Source: Wocania_A sp964021735 (GTDB lineage: Bacteria > Bacteroidota > Bacteroidia > Flavobacteriales > Flavobacteriaceae). From it: a stretch of DNA of 15,685 nucleotides. This document shows, in pieces, positions 5,836 through 12,735 of the stretch (position 1 is the stretch's first letter; every line of letters starts with the position of its first letter). Below the pieces are notes generated by a model. That model had not been told where the DNA came from. It was given only the letters and a program-made list of their open reading frames with translations, and did not search any database. The stretch lies in the NCBI RefSeq assembly GCF_964021735.1, contig NZ_CAXIBN010000072.1:1-15685 (forward strand), written 5' to 3'. The translations under genes were made by a program, and so were the position numbers.

Positions 5836-6338
5836 AATGTTTTGTTTATACAATTCAACAATTTCTTTTTTATGCGTTTAATTTTTACAGCAACATTGTT
5901 TTCTGTTATACCTGTAATATTTGAAATTTCTTTATAAGGCAATTTTTCTAAATAAAGAGAGATGATTGCTTTATCCCCTTTATTTAGAGTATTTATACAA
6001 TGTCGAAGTTGGACTAATTTCTCTTTTTGATCTTCGTTTTCAACTTCCGTTTGTAAACCAAAATCATTAAGGTTATCGGTAGAAATGAATCGTTTCTGTT
6101 TTTTAATGTCATTTGAACGAAAACGAAGACAAGTATTCAGTGTAATTCTATATACCCAGGTTTCAATGGAAGATTTATACTCAAAAGAAGGTAACGATTT
6201 CCAAATATTAATTAGTACTTCTTGAAAAAGGTCTTTAGTGTCATCAGGATTTTTGGAGTAAACCGAGCAAATTCTGAAAAGCTTTTGTTGATTTTGTTCA
6301 AGTATTTTTAAAAATAAAGACTCCAATTCCTTGTTCAT
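5832..6338 (-). CDS. ECF-type RNA polymerase sigma-70 factor
   Basis: The 168 residues have the two-domain ECF layout. Region 2 spans about 15-75 (DTKDLFQEVLINIWKSLPSFEYKSSIETWVYRI, with the DxxQEV core-binding helix and -10 recognition helix). A variable linker follows, then region 4 at about 108-162 (LNKGDKAIISLYLEKLPYKEISNITGITENNVAVKIKRIKKKL, a helix-turn-helix for the -35 element). It directs RNA polymerase to a stress- or envelope-type regulon whose identity is not encoded here. The ATG at 6338 fits the family start. The gene is first in a two-gene minus-strand operon with the membrane protein ending at 5245, overlapping it by 4 bases. A TGTAAC sequence (minus strand, 6371-6366) lies 28 bp upstream of the start and could be part of an autoregulated -35 element, but I see no convincing matching -10 element. 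Confidence 0.95.
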   Translation of the reverse strand: MNKELESLFLKILEQNQQKLFRICSVYSKNPDDTKDLFQEVLINIWKSLPSFEYKSSIETWVYRITLNTCLRFRSNDIKKQKRFISTDNLNDFGLQTEVENEDQKEKLVQLRHCINTLNKGDKAIISLYLEKLPYKEISNITGITENNVAVKIKRIKKKLLNCINKTL

Positions 6339-6442
6339 AGTTTCATTCTTGTTTCTATTATATTAGTTACAAGAACTTTAAAAATATGACAATTAATATG
6401 AGATTATTTAATTAGAATTTAAAAACTGTAGATGTTAAAACA

Positions 6443-7336
6443 TTATTTTATTACTTGGTTAATTTTTTCAACCATGCTCACAGCATTTTTATCATCAGGT
6501 TTTAAGCTCAATACTTTATAATAGTTTTTTAAAGCTTCGGTATAATTTTTTGCTTCAAAATAAGCTTCACCCAAACTATCATAAACATTGTGTTTGTAAG
6601 GAAATATTTTGGTGTTTAAATCGAAAACATACAACGCTTTTTCCGTTTGATTTGACCTTAAAAGCGAATACCCAAAAGTATTTAACTCTCTGCTACCTTT
6701 TACAAATTCTGCAAGTCTTGAAACTAAAATAGACTCCTCTAATTTCAAACTGTCTAAGGTTTTAGAGCTTAGTAAATAGTGCATATAATTAGCAGCCATA
6801 TAATTTGATGTGTATTTATTTTTTGTTAAAATATTCAACATGTCACGCTCTAAAGTTTCTTTAGGATGCTCAACAATTCTATTGACTTCTTTACCGTTCT
6901 TGTAGAAAATAAAGGTAGGCACACGATGAATATTTAGCCCTTTTTCCTCATTATTGGGACTTTGCTTATAAGCTTCTTTGGTTCTATTAACCGCAATAAC
7001 TTGTAATTGGTTTTCAGGGAATTTGGTTGCATCTAAAACTTTGTAAAATCTTGGAATTTCCTTTTTGCTATCGCCACACCAAGTGCCTAAAAACACTTTA
7101 ATTTCATATTGATTTAAAGAATCTTTTAATTGTTTAGTAATGTTTTTGTTAACTAAATAATCGTTATAATTTTTTGAAAACCAAGTATTGAAAGTATTAT
7201 TAGTTAAATCAGATTTTGTGATTCTTCCCAATAAAAGCTCATTGCCTTTTTTGTCGACCGTAAGTTTGTTAGCCGTTTGAGAAAATGAAAAAAGTAGATT
7301 AAGTAAAAGGATGAATAAGGTAACTGTTCGTTTCAT
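6443..7336 (-). CDS. Exported thioredoxin-fold protein with C-terminal TPR
   Basis: This 297-aa protein starts with a clear signal peptide (KRTVTLFILLLNLLFSFSQ, residues 2-20), so it should act in the periplasm. A thioredoxin-like domain follows at about 75-172, with the active-site segment FLGTWCGDSKKEIP at 82-95 and the cis-proline RVPTFIFYKNG at 138-148. The motif is Cys87-Gly-Asp-Ser90, so the second cysteine of CxxC is replaced by Ser. This suggests a monothiol or non-oxidoreductase role. Residues about 217-290 hold one to two TPR-like repeats (YDSLGEAYFEAKNYTEALKNYYKVLSLKP). The start at 7336 is chosen because it gives the signal peptide; the upstream in-frame 70 codons cover promoter DNA. 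It is divergent from the histidine kinase gene, with LytTR-like boxes just upstream. Confidence 0.87.
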   Translation of the reverse strand: MKRTVTLFILLLNLLFSFSQTANKLTVDKKGNELLLGRITKSDLTNNTFNTWFSKNYNDYLVNKNITKQLKDSLNQYEIKVFLGTWCGDSKKEIPRFYKVLDATKFPENQLQVIAVNRTKEAYKQSPNNEEKGLNIHRVPTFIFYKNGKEVNRIVEHPKETLERDMLNILTKNKYTSNYMAANYMHYLLSSKTLDSLKLEESILVSRLAEFVKGSRELNTFGYSLLRSNQTEKALYVFDLNTKIFPYKHNVYDSLGEAYFEAKNYTEALKNYYKVLSLKPDDKNAVSMVEKINQVIK

Positions 7337-7359
7337 TCTGATGATTTTAATTGATAAAC

Positions 7360-7367
7360 CAAACCTA
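7360..7367 (-). promoter_or_regulatory. Candidate -7 element for the thioredoxin-fold gene
   Basis: The minus strand reads taggtttg, a perfect TAnnTTTG match, 23 bp before the ATG at 7336. The nearest upstream TTG is 15 bp away, shorter than usual, and lies within the repeated-box region. That could mean the promoter depends on an activator. Confidence 0.5.
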
Positions 7368-7372
7368 AAACA

Positions 7373-7450
7373 GTTTTGTAAACAACACGAATTAAGTTTA
7401 CAAACAACATACTTAAATTTACAAACGGTAATATTTATGCAGTTTGTAAT
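7373..7450. promoter_or_regulatory. Tandem LytTR-like boxes in the divergent intergenic region
   Basis: On the minus strand, accgtttgt (7429-7421), gttgtttgt (7408-7400) and gttgtttac (7386-7378) recur with start-to-start spacing of 21 and 22 bp. On the plus strand gcagtttgt lies at 7439-7447. LytR/AlgR-family (LytTR) DNA-binding domains are known to bind two 9-bp direct repeats of about [TA][AC][CA]GTTN[AG][TG] separated by 12 bp. The first box fits this fully and the others partly. The array sits directly upstream of the -7 element of the thioredoxin-fold gene, and the LytTR regulator is encoded in the divergent operon. Confidence 0.55.
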
Positions 7451-7464
7451 ACTATAAGGGTTTT

Positions 7465-7496
7465 TTGTACATAATTTTTTGAGGATAATACATTTC
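7465..7496 (+). promoter_or_regulatory. Candidate promoter for the histidine kinase operon
   Basis: TTG at 7465-7467 and tacatttc at 7489-7496 have a 21-bp spacer, near the TTG/TAnnTTTG pattern with the final G missing. It ends 22 bp before the ATG at 7519. Confidence 0.35.
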
Positions 7497-7518
7497 TGTT
7501 TACTTTCATCTAGAATTA

Positions 7519-8490
7519 ATGGTGACTTTACACAAACATACCTCACAAATTTTAGTGCACATCTTGTTTTGGATGCTGTTTATATTTGTGTCGCTTTTTT
7601 TGTTTTCAGATTATTATTGGAGCGAAAATCCATTTTTGCAATATCTTTCTATACTCGTTATTATAGTTTACGCAAATCATTTTGTATTACTTCCTTTTTT
7701 TATTAAAAAGCGTCTTTATATTATATATGTTTTTGTGTTTATCACCATTTCTTTTTTTGCAACTCAACTGTATTGTAATGTGTTTGCCCAGTGTGGTTGC
7801 TCAATTATGAAATGTTTGAGTGATTACTTATGGCAAACGTTAGTGCCGCTTATATTTTTCTCATTTATTTGGATGTTGTATCGTTTTTTAGATGAACAAG
7901 CCGAAGTTGAGCAGATTAAAAAAGAACACACCGAAATGGAACTGAAATTCTTAAAATCTCAAATAAATCCACATGTGCTTTTTAATAATTTGAATACGAT
8001 TTATTCCTATACTTTAGAAAAACCAAACGAGGCAGCAGACCTAATTTTAATGCTTTCAGATAATTTAAAACATGTGCTTTATGAGAGTAACTCTGAAACC
8101 ATTTCTTTAGAAAAAGAGATACAGTTTATAGATAATTATATAAAATTTCAGAAACTAAGGACTGAAGGCACAAAACAAATTCATTATTCTAAAAACATCA
8201 ATTCTTTTCATCATAAAATAGCCCCTTTACTTTTAATAACGATTATAGAAAATGCTTTTAAACACAGTACTTTAAATAGTGCTATTTCAATACGTATTAT
8301 TGTTGAAAATGGTATTTTAGAATGTATTTGCGAAAACGATTTTAACAAAGAAAAAGTAAGCGAAAACGATTTTAAAATAGGCTTGCAAAACCTAGAAAAA
8401 CGATTGGAGCTTATTTATAAAGGCACCTATAATTTTACAATTGAAAAAGCAGAAAGTTTTAAAGTATATTTAAAATTGAATCTGAATTAA
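7519..8490 (+). CDS. LytS/YehU-type sensor histidine kinase
   Basis: This 323-aa protein has four predicted membrane helices (about 9-30, 40-60, 66-85, 105-123), a short coiled linker and a His_kinase-type domain. The phospho-acceptor motif is LKSQINPHVLFNNLNTIYSY with His152. The ATP-binding domain shows the N box IIENAFKHS (N245) and the G box IGLQNLEKRL (G288). With basic residues FIKKR on the cytosolic side, the loop at 86-104 should be periplasmic, and it carries four cysteines (C86, C92, C94, C99). It should autophosphorylate and pass phosphate to the response regulator encoded 119 bp downstream. The usual DNG-type first glycine box is not obvious (CENDFN at 271-276). The ligand is unknown; the Cys-rich loop hints at redox or metal sensing (inference). 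Confidence 0.93.
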   Translation: MVTLHKHTSQILVHILFWMLFIFVSLFLFSDYYWSENPFLQYLSILVIIVYANHFVLLPFFIKKRLYIIYVFVFITISFFATQLYCNVFAQCGCSIMKCLSDYLWQTLVPLIFFSFIWMLYRFLDEQAEVEQIKKEHTEMELKFLKSQINPHVLFNNLNTIYSYTLEKPNEAADLILMLSDNLKHVLYESNSETISLEKEIQFIDNYIKFQKLRTEGTKQIHYSKNINSFHHKIAPLLLITIIENAFKHSTLNSAISIRIIVENGILECICENDFNKEKVSENDFKIGLQNLEKRLELIYKGTYNFTIEKAESFKVYLKLNLN

Positions 8491-8497
8491 AAAGACG

Positions 8498-8593
8498 GTC
8501 AGTTCGAGTGAAATTCTTAAAAAAGAATTTTGTATCGAGAACCTATTTACTTCTCGATACAATTCTGATAAAAATCGAAATTACTCGAAGAGA
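8498..8593. repeat. Palindromic repeat, copy D, between kinase and regulator genes
   Basis: The left arm (8498-8541) begins gtcagttcgagtgaa and ends ttgtatcgagaa (8530-8541). The right arm begins ttctcgatacaa (8551-8562) and ends ttactcgaagaga (8593). The inner 12-mers are perfectly complementary around a 9-nt loop. It is the same family as 4588-4701 and the arms around the GIY-YIG gene. It lies inside the two-component operon and would be transcribed as a stable hairpin ending 16 nt before the regulator ATG. Confidence 0.92.
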
Positions 8594-8609
8594 AATCAAA
8601 AAAGAACAT

Positions 8610-9305
8610 ATGAATTGCATCATCATTGAAGACGAAATTCCTGCCCAAAGCATTTTAAAGCATTTTATTGATAAAGTGCCTAATCTAAATTTAATCGATA
8701 CGTTTAAAGCAGCAATTGAAGCCAATTCGTTTTTTAACTCCAATACAGTTGATGTGGTTTTTTTAGATATTAATTTACCCGATATTTCTGGATTAGATTT
8801 TATTAAAACTATTAAAAACCCACCAGCAATTATAATGACGACTGCCTATCCCGATTATGCAGTTTCTAGTTTTGAGCTTGATACCATTGTTGATTATTTG
8901 GTAAAACCTTTTTCTTTTGACCGTTTTTTAAAAGCCATTAACAAAACTAAAGACAGAATTGAAACGCCAAAAAATAATACTGAAGGAAAAGACGGGGAAA
9001 GTATTTTTTTAAATGTTGATAAAACACTGCATAAAATAAATTTAAACGCTATACTTTATATAGAATCTGACAGAAATTATATTACTGTAGTTACCGAAAC
9101 TCAAAAATTATCATACATTGATTCTTTAAAAAATTGGACTGCTAAATTGCCAGAAAATCAATTTAAACAAGTTCATAAATCCTTTATTGTTAATAGCAAG
9201 TTTGTTGATAAAATCTCAGGAAATACACTTTTTATAAAAGATAATAAAATTCCTATTGGCAGAACGTACAAGCAAGAGTTATTAAAACAATTAAAGATTA
9301 TTTGA
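8610..9305 (+). CDS. LytTR-family response regulator
   Basis: This 231-aa protein has a receiver domain at about 1-120, with the acidic pocket E7-D8-E9, phospho-acceptor D53 (VVFLDINLPDISG), TT at about 76-77 and the invariant Lys in YLVKPFSF. A LytTR DNA-binding domain follows at about 130-228 (KINLNAILYIESDRNYITVVTE ... VHKSFIVNSKFV ... PIGRTYK). It should bind direct-repeat boxes such as those seen at 7378-7429 and regulate transcription on phosphorylation by the kinase encoded just upstream. I place the start at ATG 8610, because MNCIIIEDE is the normal receiver beginning. The frame is open back to 8508, but those 34 codons are translated repeat DNA (copy D). Confidence 0.95.
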   Translation: MNCIIIEDEIPAQSILKHFIDKVPNLNLIDTFKAAIEANSFFNSNTVDVVFLDINLPDISGLDFIKTIKNPPAIIMTTAYPDYAVSSFELDTIVDYLVKPFSFDRFLKAINKTKDRIETPKNNTEGKDGESIFLNVDKTLHKINLNAILYIESDRNYITVVTETQKLSYIDSLKNWTAKLPENQFKQVHKSFIVNSKFVDKISGNTLFIKDNKIPIGRTYKQELLKQLKII

Positions 9306-9312
9306 TATAAAA

Positions 9313-9348
9313 AAAGACCTGTCGAATTTTTAAAACTGACAGGTCTGA
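9313..9348 (-). terminator. Terminator between convergent regulator and S46 peptidase genes
   Basis: A perfect 9-bp stem (agacctgtc 9315-9323 with gacaggtct 9338-9346) has a 14-nt loop. On the minus strand it is followed by a run of Ts (the A-run at 9309-9315), so it suits the S46 peptidase transcript. On the plus strand the following gaatgttttattt is weaker, though it may also serve the regulator. Confidence 0.8.
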
Positions 9349-9368
9349 ATGTTTTATTTCGTTGTAGA

Positions 9369-11456
9369 TTATTTTTTAGGATGCACTAATTTCATTTCAT
9401 CTATTAAATGTTTAGCGCCTGCATATTTATCAATTATAAAAAGCACGTAACGTAAATCTACCATAATATTTCGGCAAATTTCTGGGTCGTAATTCATATC
9501 ACTCATAGTGCCTTCCCAAACTCTATCAAAGTTTAGACCTACTAAGTTTCCGTGAGCATCAATAGCTGGACTACCTGAGTTTCCGCCAGTAGTATGGTTA
9601 GTTCCTAAAAAGCAAACAGGTACTTTTCCGTTAGTATCGGCATATTGTCCGTAATCTTTAGCAGCGTATAAATCACGTAGTTTTTTTGGTACATCAAACT
9701 CATAATCTCCAGGAATATACTTTTCAATAACGCCATCTAAATAACTCACATGATTATAATATACTGCATCTCTAGGCGAGTAACCACGAACCTGTCCATA
9801 AGTTACACGAAGCGTACTGTTTGCGTCAGGAAAGTAGCGTGCATTTGGTAGAGCTTCCATTAGCGCCGTCATGTATTTAGTTTGTAAAGCGGTTATAGGC
9901 TCGTTTTTTTGCTGAAACTCTTTGTCTATCACATTATAAAACTCATCAATAAGTGGTTTTGCGTATTTGTAAGCGGCATCGTTATTAATGTTTTTCAAAA
10001 CTTCTTCTGGAGAACCTTCTAGTAATTTTAAAGCTGAATCTAAATTTGTAAATGCCGTTTTATCATAAATTGAAGCATCCACATGATTAGTATATAGAGG
10101 CATTACGCTATTAAAAACAGCTCTGTCTACATCAACATTATAATTTTTATGAATACCCTTAAACCTCCCAATAAGACTTTCTTTAGCGCGTTCAAAAACA
10201 CTAGGATTATTATTAATGGCTTGTACCACTTGATAGGATCTAAAAGTCATTTGCATTAACTCATTAGTTGTTAAAAAGACTTCAATAAAATTACGGCGCT
10301 TGATATTTACAGGTGCAAAATCTCTATATAAGCGATTAAATTCTGGAAGGATACCACCGTATTTTTCTTCTAAACCTTTTTCTTTTAAAGCCTTGGTAAA
10401 AGTGGCTTCAAAAGCGCGTCTTTTTTCTACAGCATTACTTTTTTCAATACCTAAATTCTCGCCTATCCATTTTTTCCATGCATTGGCAATTCGTGCTTGT
10501 TTAGAGGCGTATTTAATTCGTATGTCGTCATCAACCTTCATTTTTTCGTTAATAACCTTTAAAGCTGCCTCACGAATGGCAATGTTTGTAGGGTTGTAAT
10601 CTTTGGTAATGTGTTCTATGGCAACCGCAGGTAAATATTCGTTGGTTCTGCCTGGGAAACCAAATACCATAGTAAAATCGCCTTCTTCAACACCATCTAA
10701 GGATATTGGTAAAAAATGTTTTGGTGCATATGGTTTATTATTTTTGCTATATTTTGCAGGACGATTATTGGCATCTGCATAAATTCTAAACAAAGAAAAA
10801 TCGCCTGTATGCCTTGGAAAAACCCAATTATCGGTATCGCTACCAAATTTACCAATACTGGTTGGTGGCGCACCAACTAAACGAATATCCTCAAAACGTT
10901 CGGTAACAAATAAAAAGTACTGATTGCCTTTGTAAAACGCTTTAATTTTTGCGTCTTGCCAAGTTTCTTTAGTCCAGGTTTTTAAAATGCTATTGCTAGT
11001 TTTATCAATAACAGACTGTTTTTCTTTTTCAGTCATATCCGTATTAATATCTGCTAAAACGTCTTTAGAAACATCATGAATACTAACTATAAATTCAATA
11101 AACAAACCGTTATTGGGTAGCTCTTCCTCATGACTCATCGCCCAAAATCCATTTTTTAAGTAATCATTTTCAAGTGAAGAATGTGATTGTATTTGGCTAA
11201 ATCCACAGTGGTGATTCGTTAAAATAAGTCCTTTAGGAGAAATAACTTCGCTAGTACAACCACCGTTAAAATGTCCAATAGCGTCTTTTAAGCTAGAGTT
11301 GTTAACATCATAAATGTCTTTGGCGGTTAGTTTACTGCCTAAGCTAGCCATTTCGTCTTCATTCATACCTTCTAATAGCGAAGGAATCCACATGCCTCCC
11401 TGTTGAGCAAAGGTGTTTAATGTTATAAAAAACAATAAAATTTTTAGGTATTTCAT
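9369..11456 (-). CDS. S46 dipeptidyl-peptidase, probably DPP11-like
   Basis: This 695-aa protein has a signal peptide (KILLFFITLNTFAQ) and acts in the periplasm. The mature start GGMWIPSLLEGMN is characteristic of family S46, which releases dipeptides from peptide N-termini. The chymotrypsin-type triad is visible: His in LTNHHCGF (H82/H83), Asp probably D219 in RHTGDFSLFR, and Ser627 in TGGNSGSPAID. Arg645 in NFDRVWEG lies 18 residues after the catalytic Ser, the same spacing as the S1 Arg673/Ser655 of Porphyromonas gingivalis DPP11. The hydrophobic-specific DPP7 has Gly at that position. I therefore infer preference for Asp/Glu at P1. Family length is about 700-720 aa, so it is complete. A perfect TAnnTTTG element lies upstream at 11479-11486. 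Confidence 0.93.
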   Translation of the reverse strand: MKYLKILLFFITLNTFAQQGGMWIPSLLEGMNEDEMASLGSKLTAKDIYDVNNSSLKDAIGHFNGGCTSEVISPKGLILTNHHCGFSQIQSHSSLENDYLKNGFWAMSHEEELPNNGLFIEFIVSIHDVSKDVLADINTDMTEKEKQSVIDKTSNSILKTWTKETWQDAKIKAFYKGNQYFLFVTERFEDIRLVGAPPTSIGKFGSDTDNWVFPRHTGDFSLFRIYADANNRPAKYSKNNKPYAPKHFLPISLDGVEEGDFTMVFGFPGRTNEYLPAVAIEHITKDYNPTNIAIREAALKVINEKMKVDDDIRIKYASKQARIANAWKKWIGENLGIEKSNAVEKRRAFEATFTKALKEKGLEEKYGGILPEFNRLYRDFAPVNIKRRNFIEVFLTTNELMQMTFRSYQVVQAINNNPSVFERAKESLIGRFKGIHKNYNVDVDRAVFNSVMPLYTNHVDASIYDKTAFTNLDSALKLLEGSPEEVLKNINNDAAYKYAKPLIDEFYNVIDKEFQQKNEPITALQTKYMTALMEALPNARYFPDANSTLRVTYGQVRGYSPRDAVYYNHVSYLDGVIEKYIPGDYEFDVPKKLRDLYAAKDYGQYADTNGKVPVCFLGTNHTTGGNSGSPAIDAHGNLVGLNFDRVWEGTMSDMNYDPEICRNIMVDLRYVLFIIDKYAGAKHLIDEMKLVHPKK

Positions 11457-11478
11457 GGTATAAACTTTAGAATAAAAC

Positions 11479-11486
11479 CAAATATA
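11479..11486 (-). promoter_or_regulatory. Candidate -7 element for the S46 peptidase gene
   Basis: The minus strand reads tatatttg, a perfect TAnnTTTG match, 22 bp before the ATG at 11456. No clear TTG -33 element is visible upstream in the short 77-bp divergent gap. Confidence 0.45.
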
Positions 11487-11533
11487 TAAAGCATATATTT
11501 ATTATGTAAATTTACTGCTAATAATATTAAAAA

Positions 11534-12676
11534 ATGGAGCAAATTTCTAAACTTCCACATGTTGGTACAACCATTTTTACAATTATGGGTGCTTTGGCTA
11601 AAGCACACAATGCTATAAACTTATCGCAAGGTTTTCCAGATTTTAGAATGGATAAAAAACTTATCGATTTAGTTACAAAAGCTATGCGTGCTGGACATAA
11701 TCAGTATGCACCCATGCAAGGCAGTATAGCATTGCGAGAAGTGATAGCTAAAAAATTCGAGTTACTATATAGTTCTACTTATCACCCAGAAACAGAAATA
11801 ACCATTACTGCTGGTGCAACTCAAGCTATTTTTAGTATTATTTCTGCATTTATAAAGCTAAATGATGAGGTTGTTATTTTTAGACCAGCTTACGATTGTT
11901 ATGAGCCAGCAATTGAATTAAACGGCGGAAAAGTAATTTCGATGGCATTAGAGTCTCCAAATTTTAAAGTGGATTGGGATGCTGTAAAATCTCAAATTAA
12001 TAATCGTACTAAAATGATTATTATTAATACGCCTCAAAATCCAATCGGGACTGTTTTTTCTGAAACAGATATGCTTCAATTACAAGAGATAACAAAAGGA
12101 ACAGATATTATAGTATTGAGCGATGAGGTTTATGAGCATATTGTGTTTGATGGTGAAAAGCACCAAAGCGCTTGCTTGTTTTCCGATTTAAAATCTAGAA
12201 GTTTTGTAGTGGCTTCTTTTGGTAAAACATTTCATAATACAGGTTGGAGAATTGGTTATTGTTGTGCGCCGAAAGCACTTATGAGTGAGTTTAGAAAAGT
12301 GCATCAGTTTAATGTGTTTTGTGTAAATCATCCCATGCAAAAGGCGTTAACAGAATATTTGGAAAAGGAAAATAACTATTTAGAATTATCAGATTTCTAT
12401 CAAGAAAAGAGAGATTCTTTTTTAAGTTTGATAAAGGATTCTCGGTTTAAGTTTACAGCATCAAAAGGCACGTATTTTCAACTTTTAGATTACTCGGAAA
12501 TCACTAAAGAAAATGATGTCGATTTTGCAAAACGCTTAACTATTGAAAATAAATTAGCATCGATTCCTATATCAGTTTTTTATAATACCGAAGTTAACAG
12601 TAAAATACTCAGATTTTGTTTTGCAAAAAAGGATGAAACATTAAAACGTGCCGCAGATATTTTAAATAGTCTTTGA
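11534..12676 (+). CDS. PLP-dependent methionine/glutamine aminotransferase (YbdL-like)
   Basis: This 380-aa fold-type I class I/II aminotransferase starts with PHVGTTIFTIMGALAKAHNAINLSQGFPDF, typical of the YbdL/kynurenine aminotransferase (KAT/GTK) group. Other visible residues are the substrate-loop QYAPMQGS at 57-64, GATQAI at 94-99, NTPQNPIGT with N169, SDEVYEH with D197 and Y200, the PLP Schiff-base Lys231 in SFGKTFHNTGWRIGY, and Arg360 (ILRFCF) for the substrate carboxylate. E. coli YbdL prefers methionine and related aromatic or sulfur amino acids. The next gene, 59 bp downstream on the same strand, encodes an omega-amidase. This supports glutamine-dependent transamination of 2-oxo-4-methylthiobutanoate to methionine. 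Exact substrate preference is inferred. Confidence 0.93.
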   Translation: MEQISKLPHVGTTIFTIMGALAKAHNAINLSQGFPDFRMDKKLIDLVTKAMRAGHNQYAPMQGSIALREVIAKKFELLYSSTYHPETEITITAGATQAIFSIISAFIKLNDEVVIFRPAYDCYEPAIELNGGKVISMALESPNFKVDWDAVKSQINNRTKMIIINTPQNPIGTVFSETDMLQLQEITKGTDIIVLSDEVYEHIVFDGEKHQSACLFSDLKSRSFVVASFGKTFHNTGWRIGYCCAPKALMSEFRKVHQFNVFCVNHPMQKALTEYLEKENNYLELSDFYQEKRDSFLSLIKDSRFKFTASKGTYFQLLDYSEITKENDVDFAKRLTIENKLASIPISVFYNTEVNSKILRFCFAKKDETLKRAADILNSL

Positions 12677-12735
12677 ATTCGTGGCAGATTTAAAGCTATA
12701 TTTTTTTAGAAGCACAAAATAAATACTTTTAATAT

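Noticed and set aside
7337..7546. 70-codon N-terminal extension of the thioredoxin-fold protein
   Set aside because: It covers the promoter/box region and overlaps the start of the divergent kinase gene; the signal peptide begins exactly at the ATG at 7336.
8508..8609. In-frame 34-codon N-terminal extension of the response regulator
   Set aside because: It is translated palindromic repeat sequence; the receiver domain starts normally at MNCIIIEDE (8610).
10300..10599. 99-aa plus-strand reading frame within the S46 peptidase gene
   Set aside because: Antisense shadow of a well-supported long coding region, with no recognisable domain.
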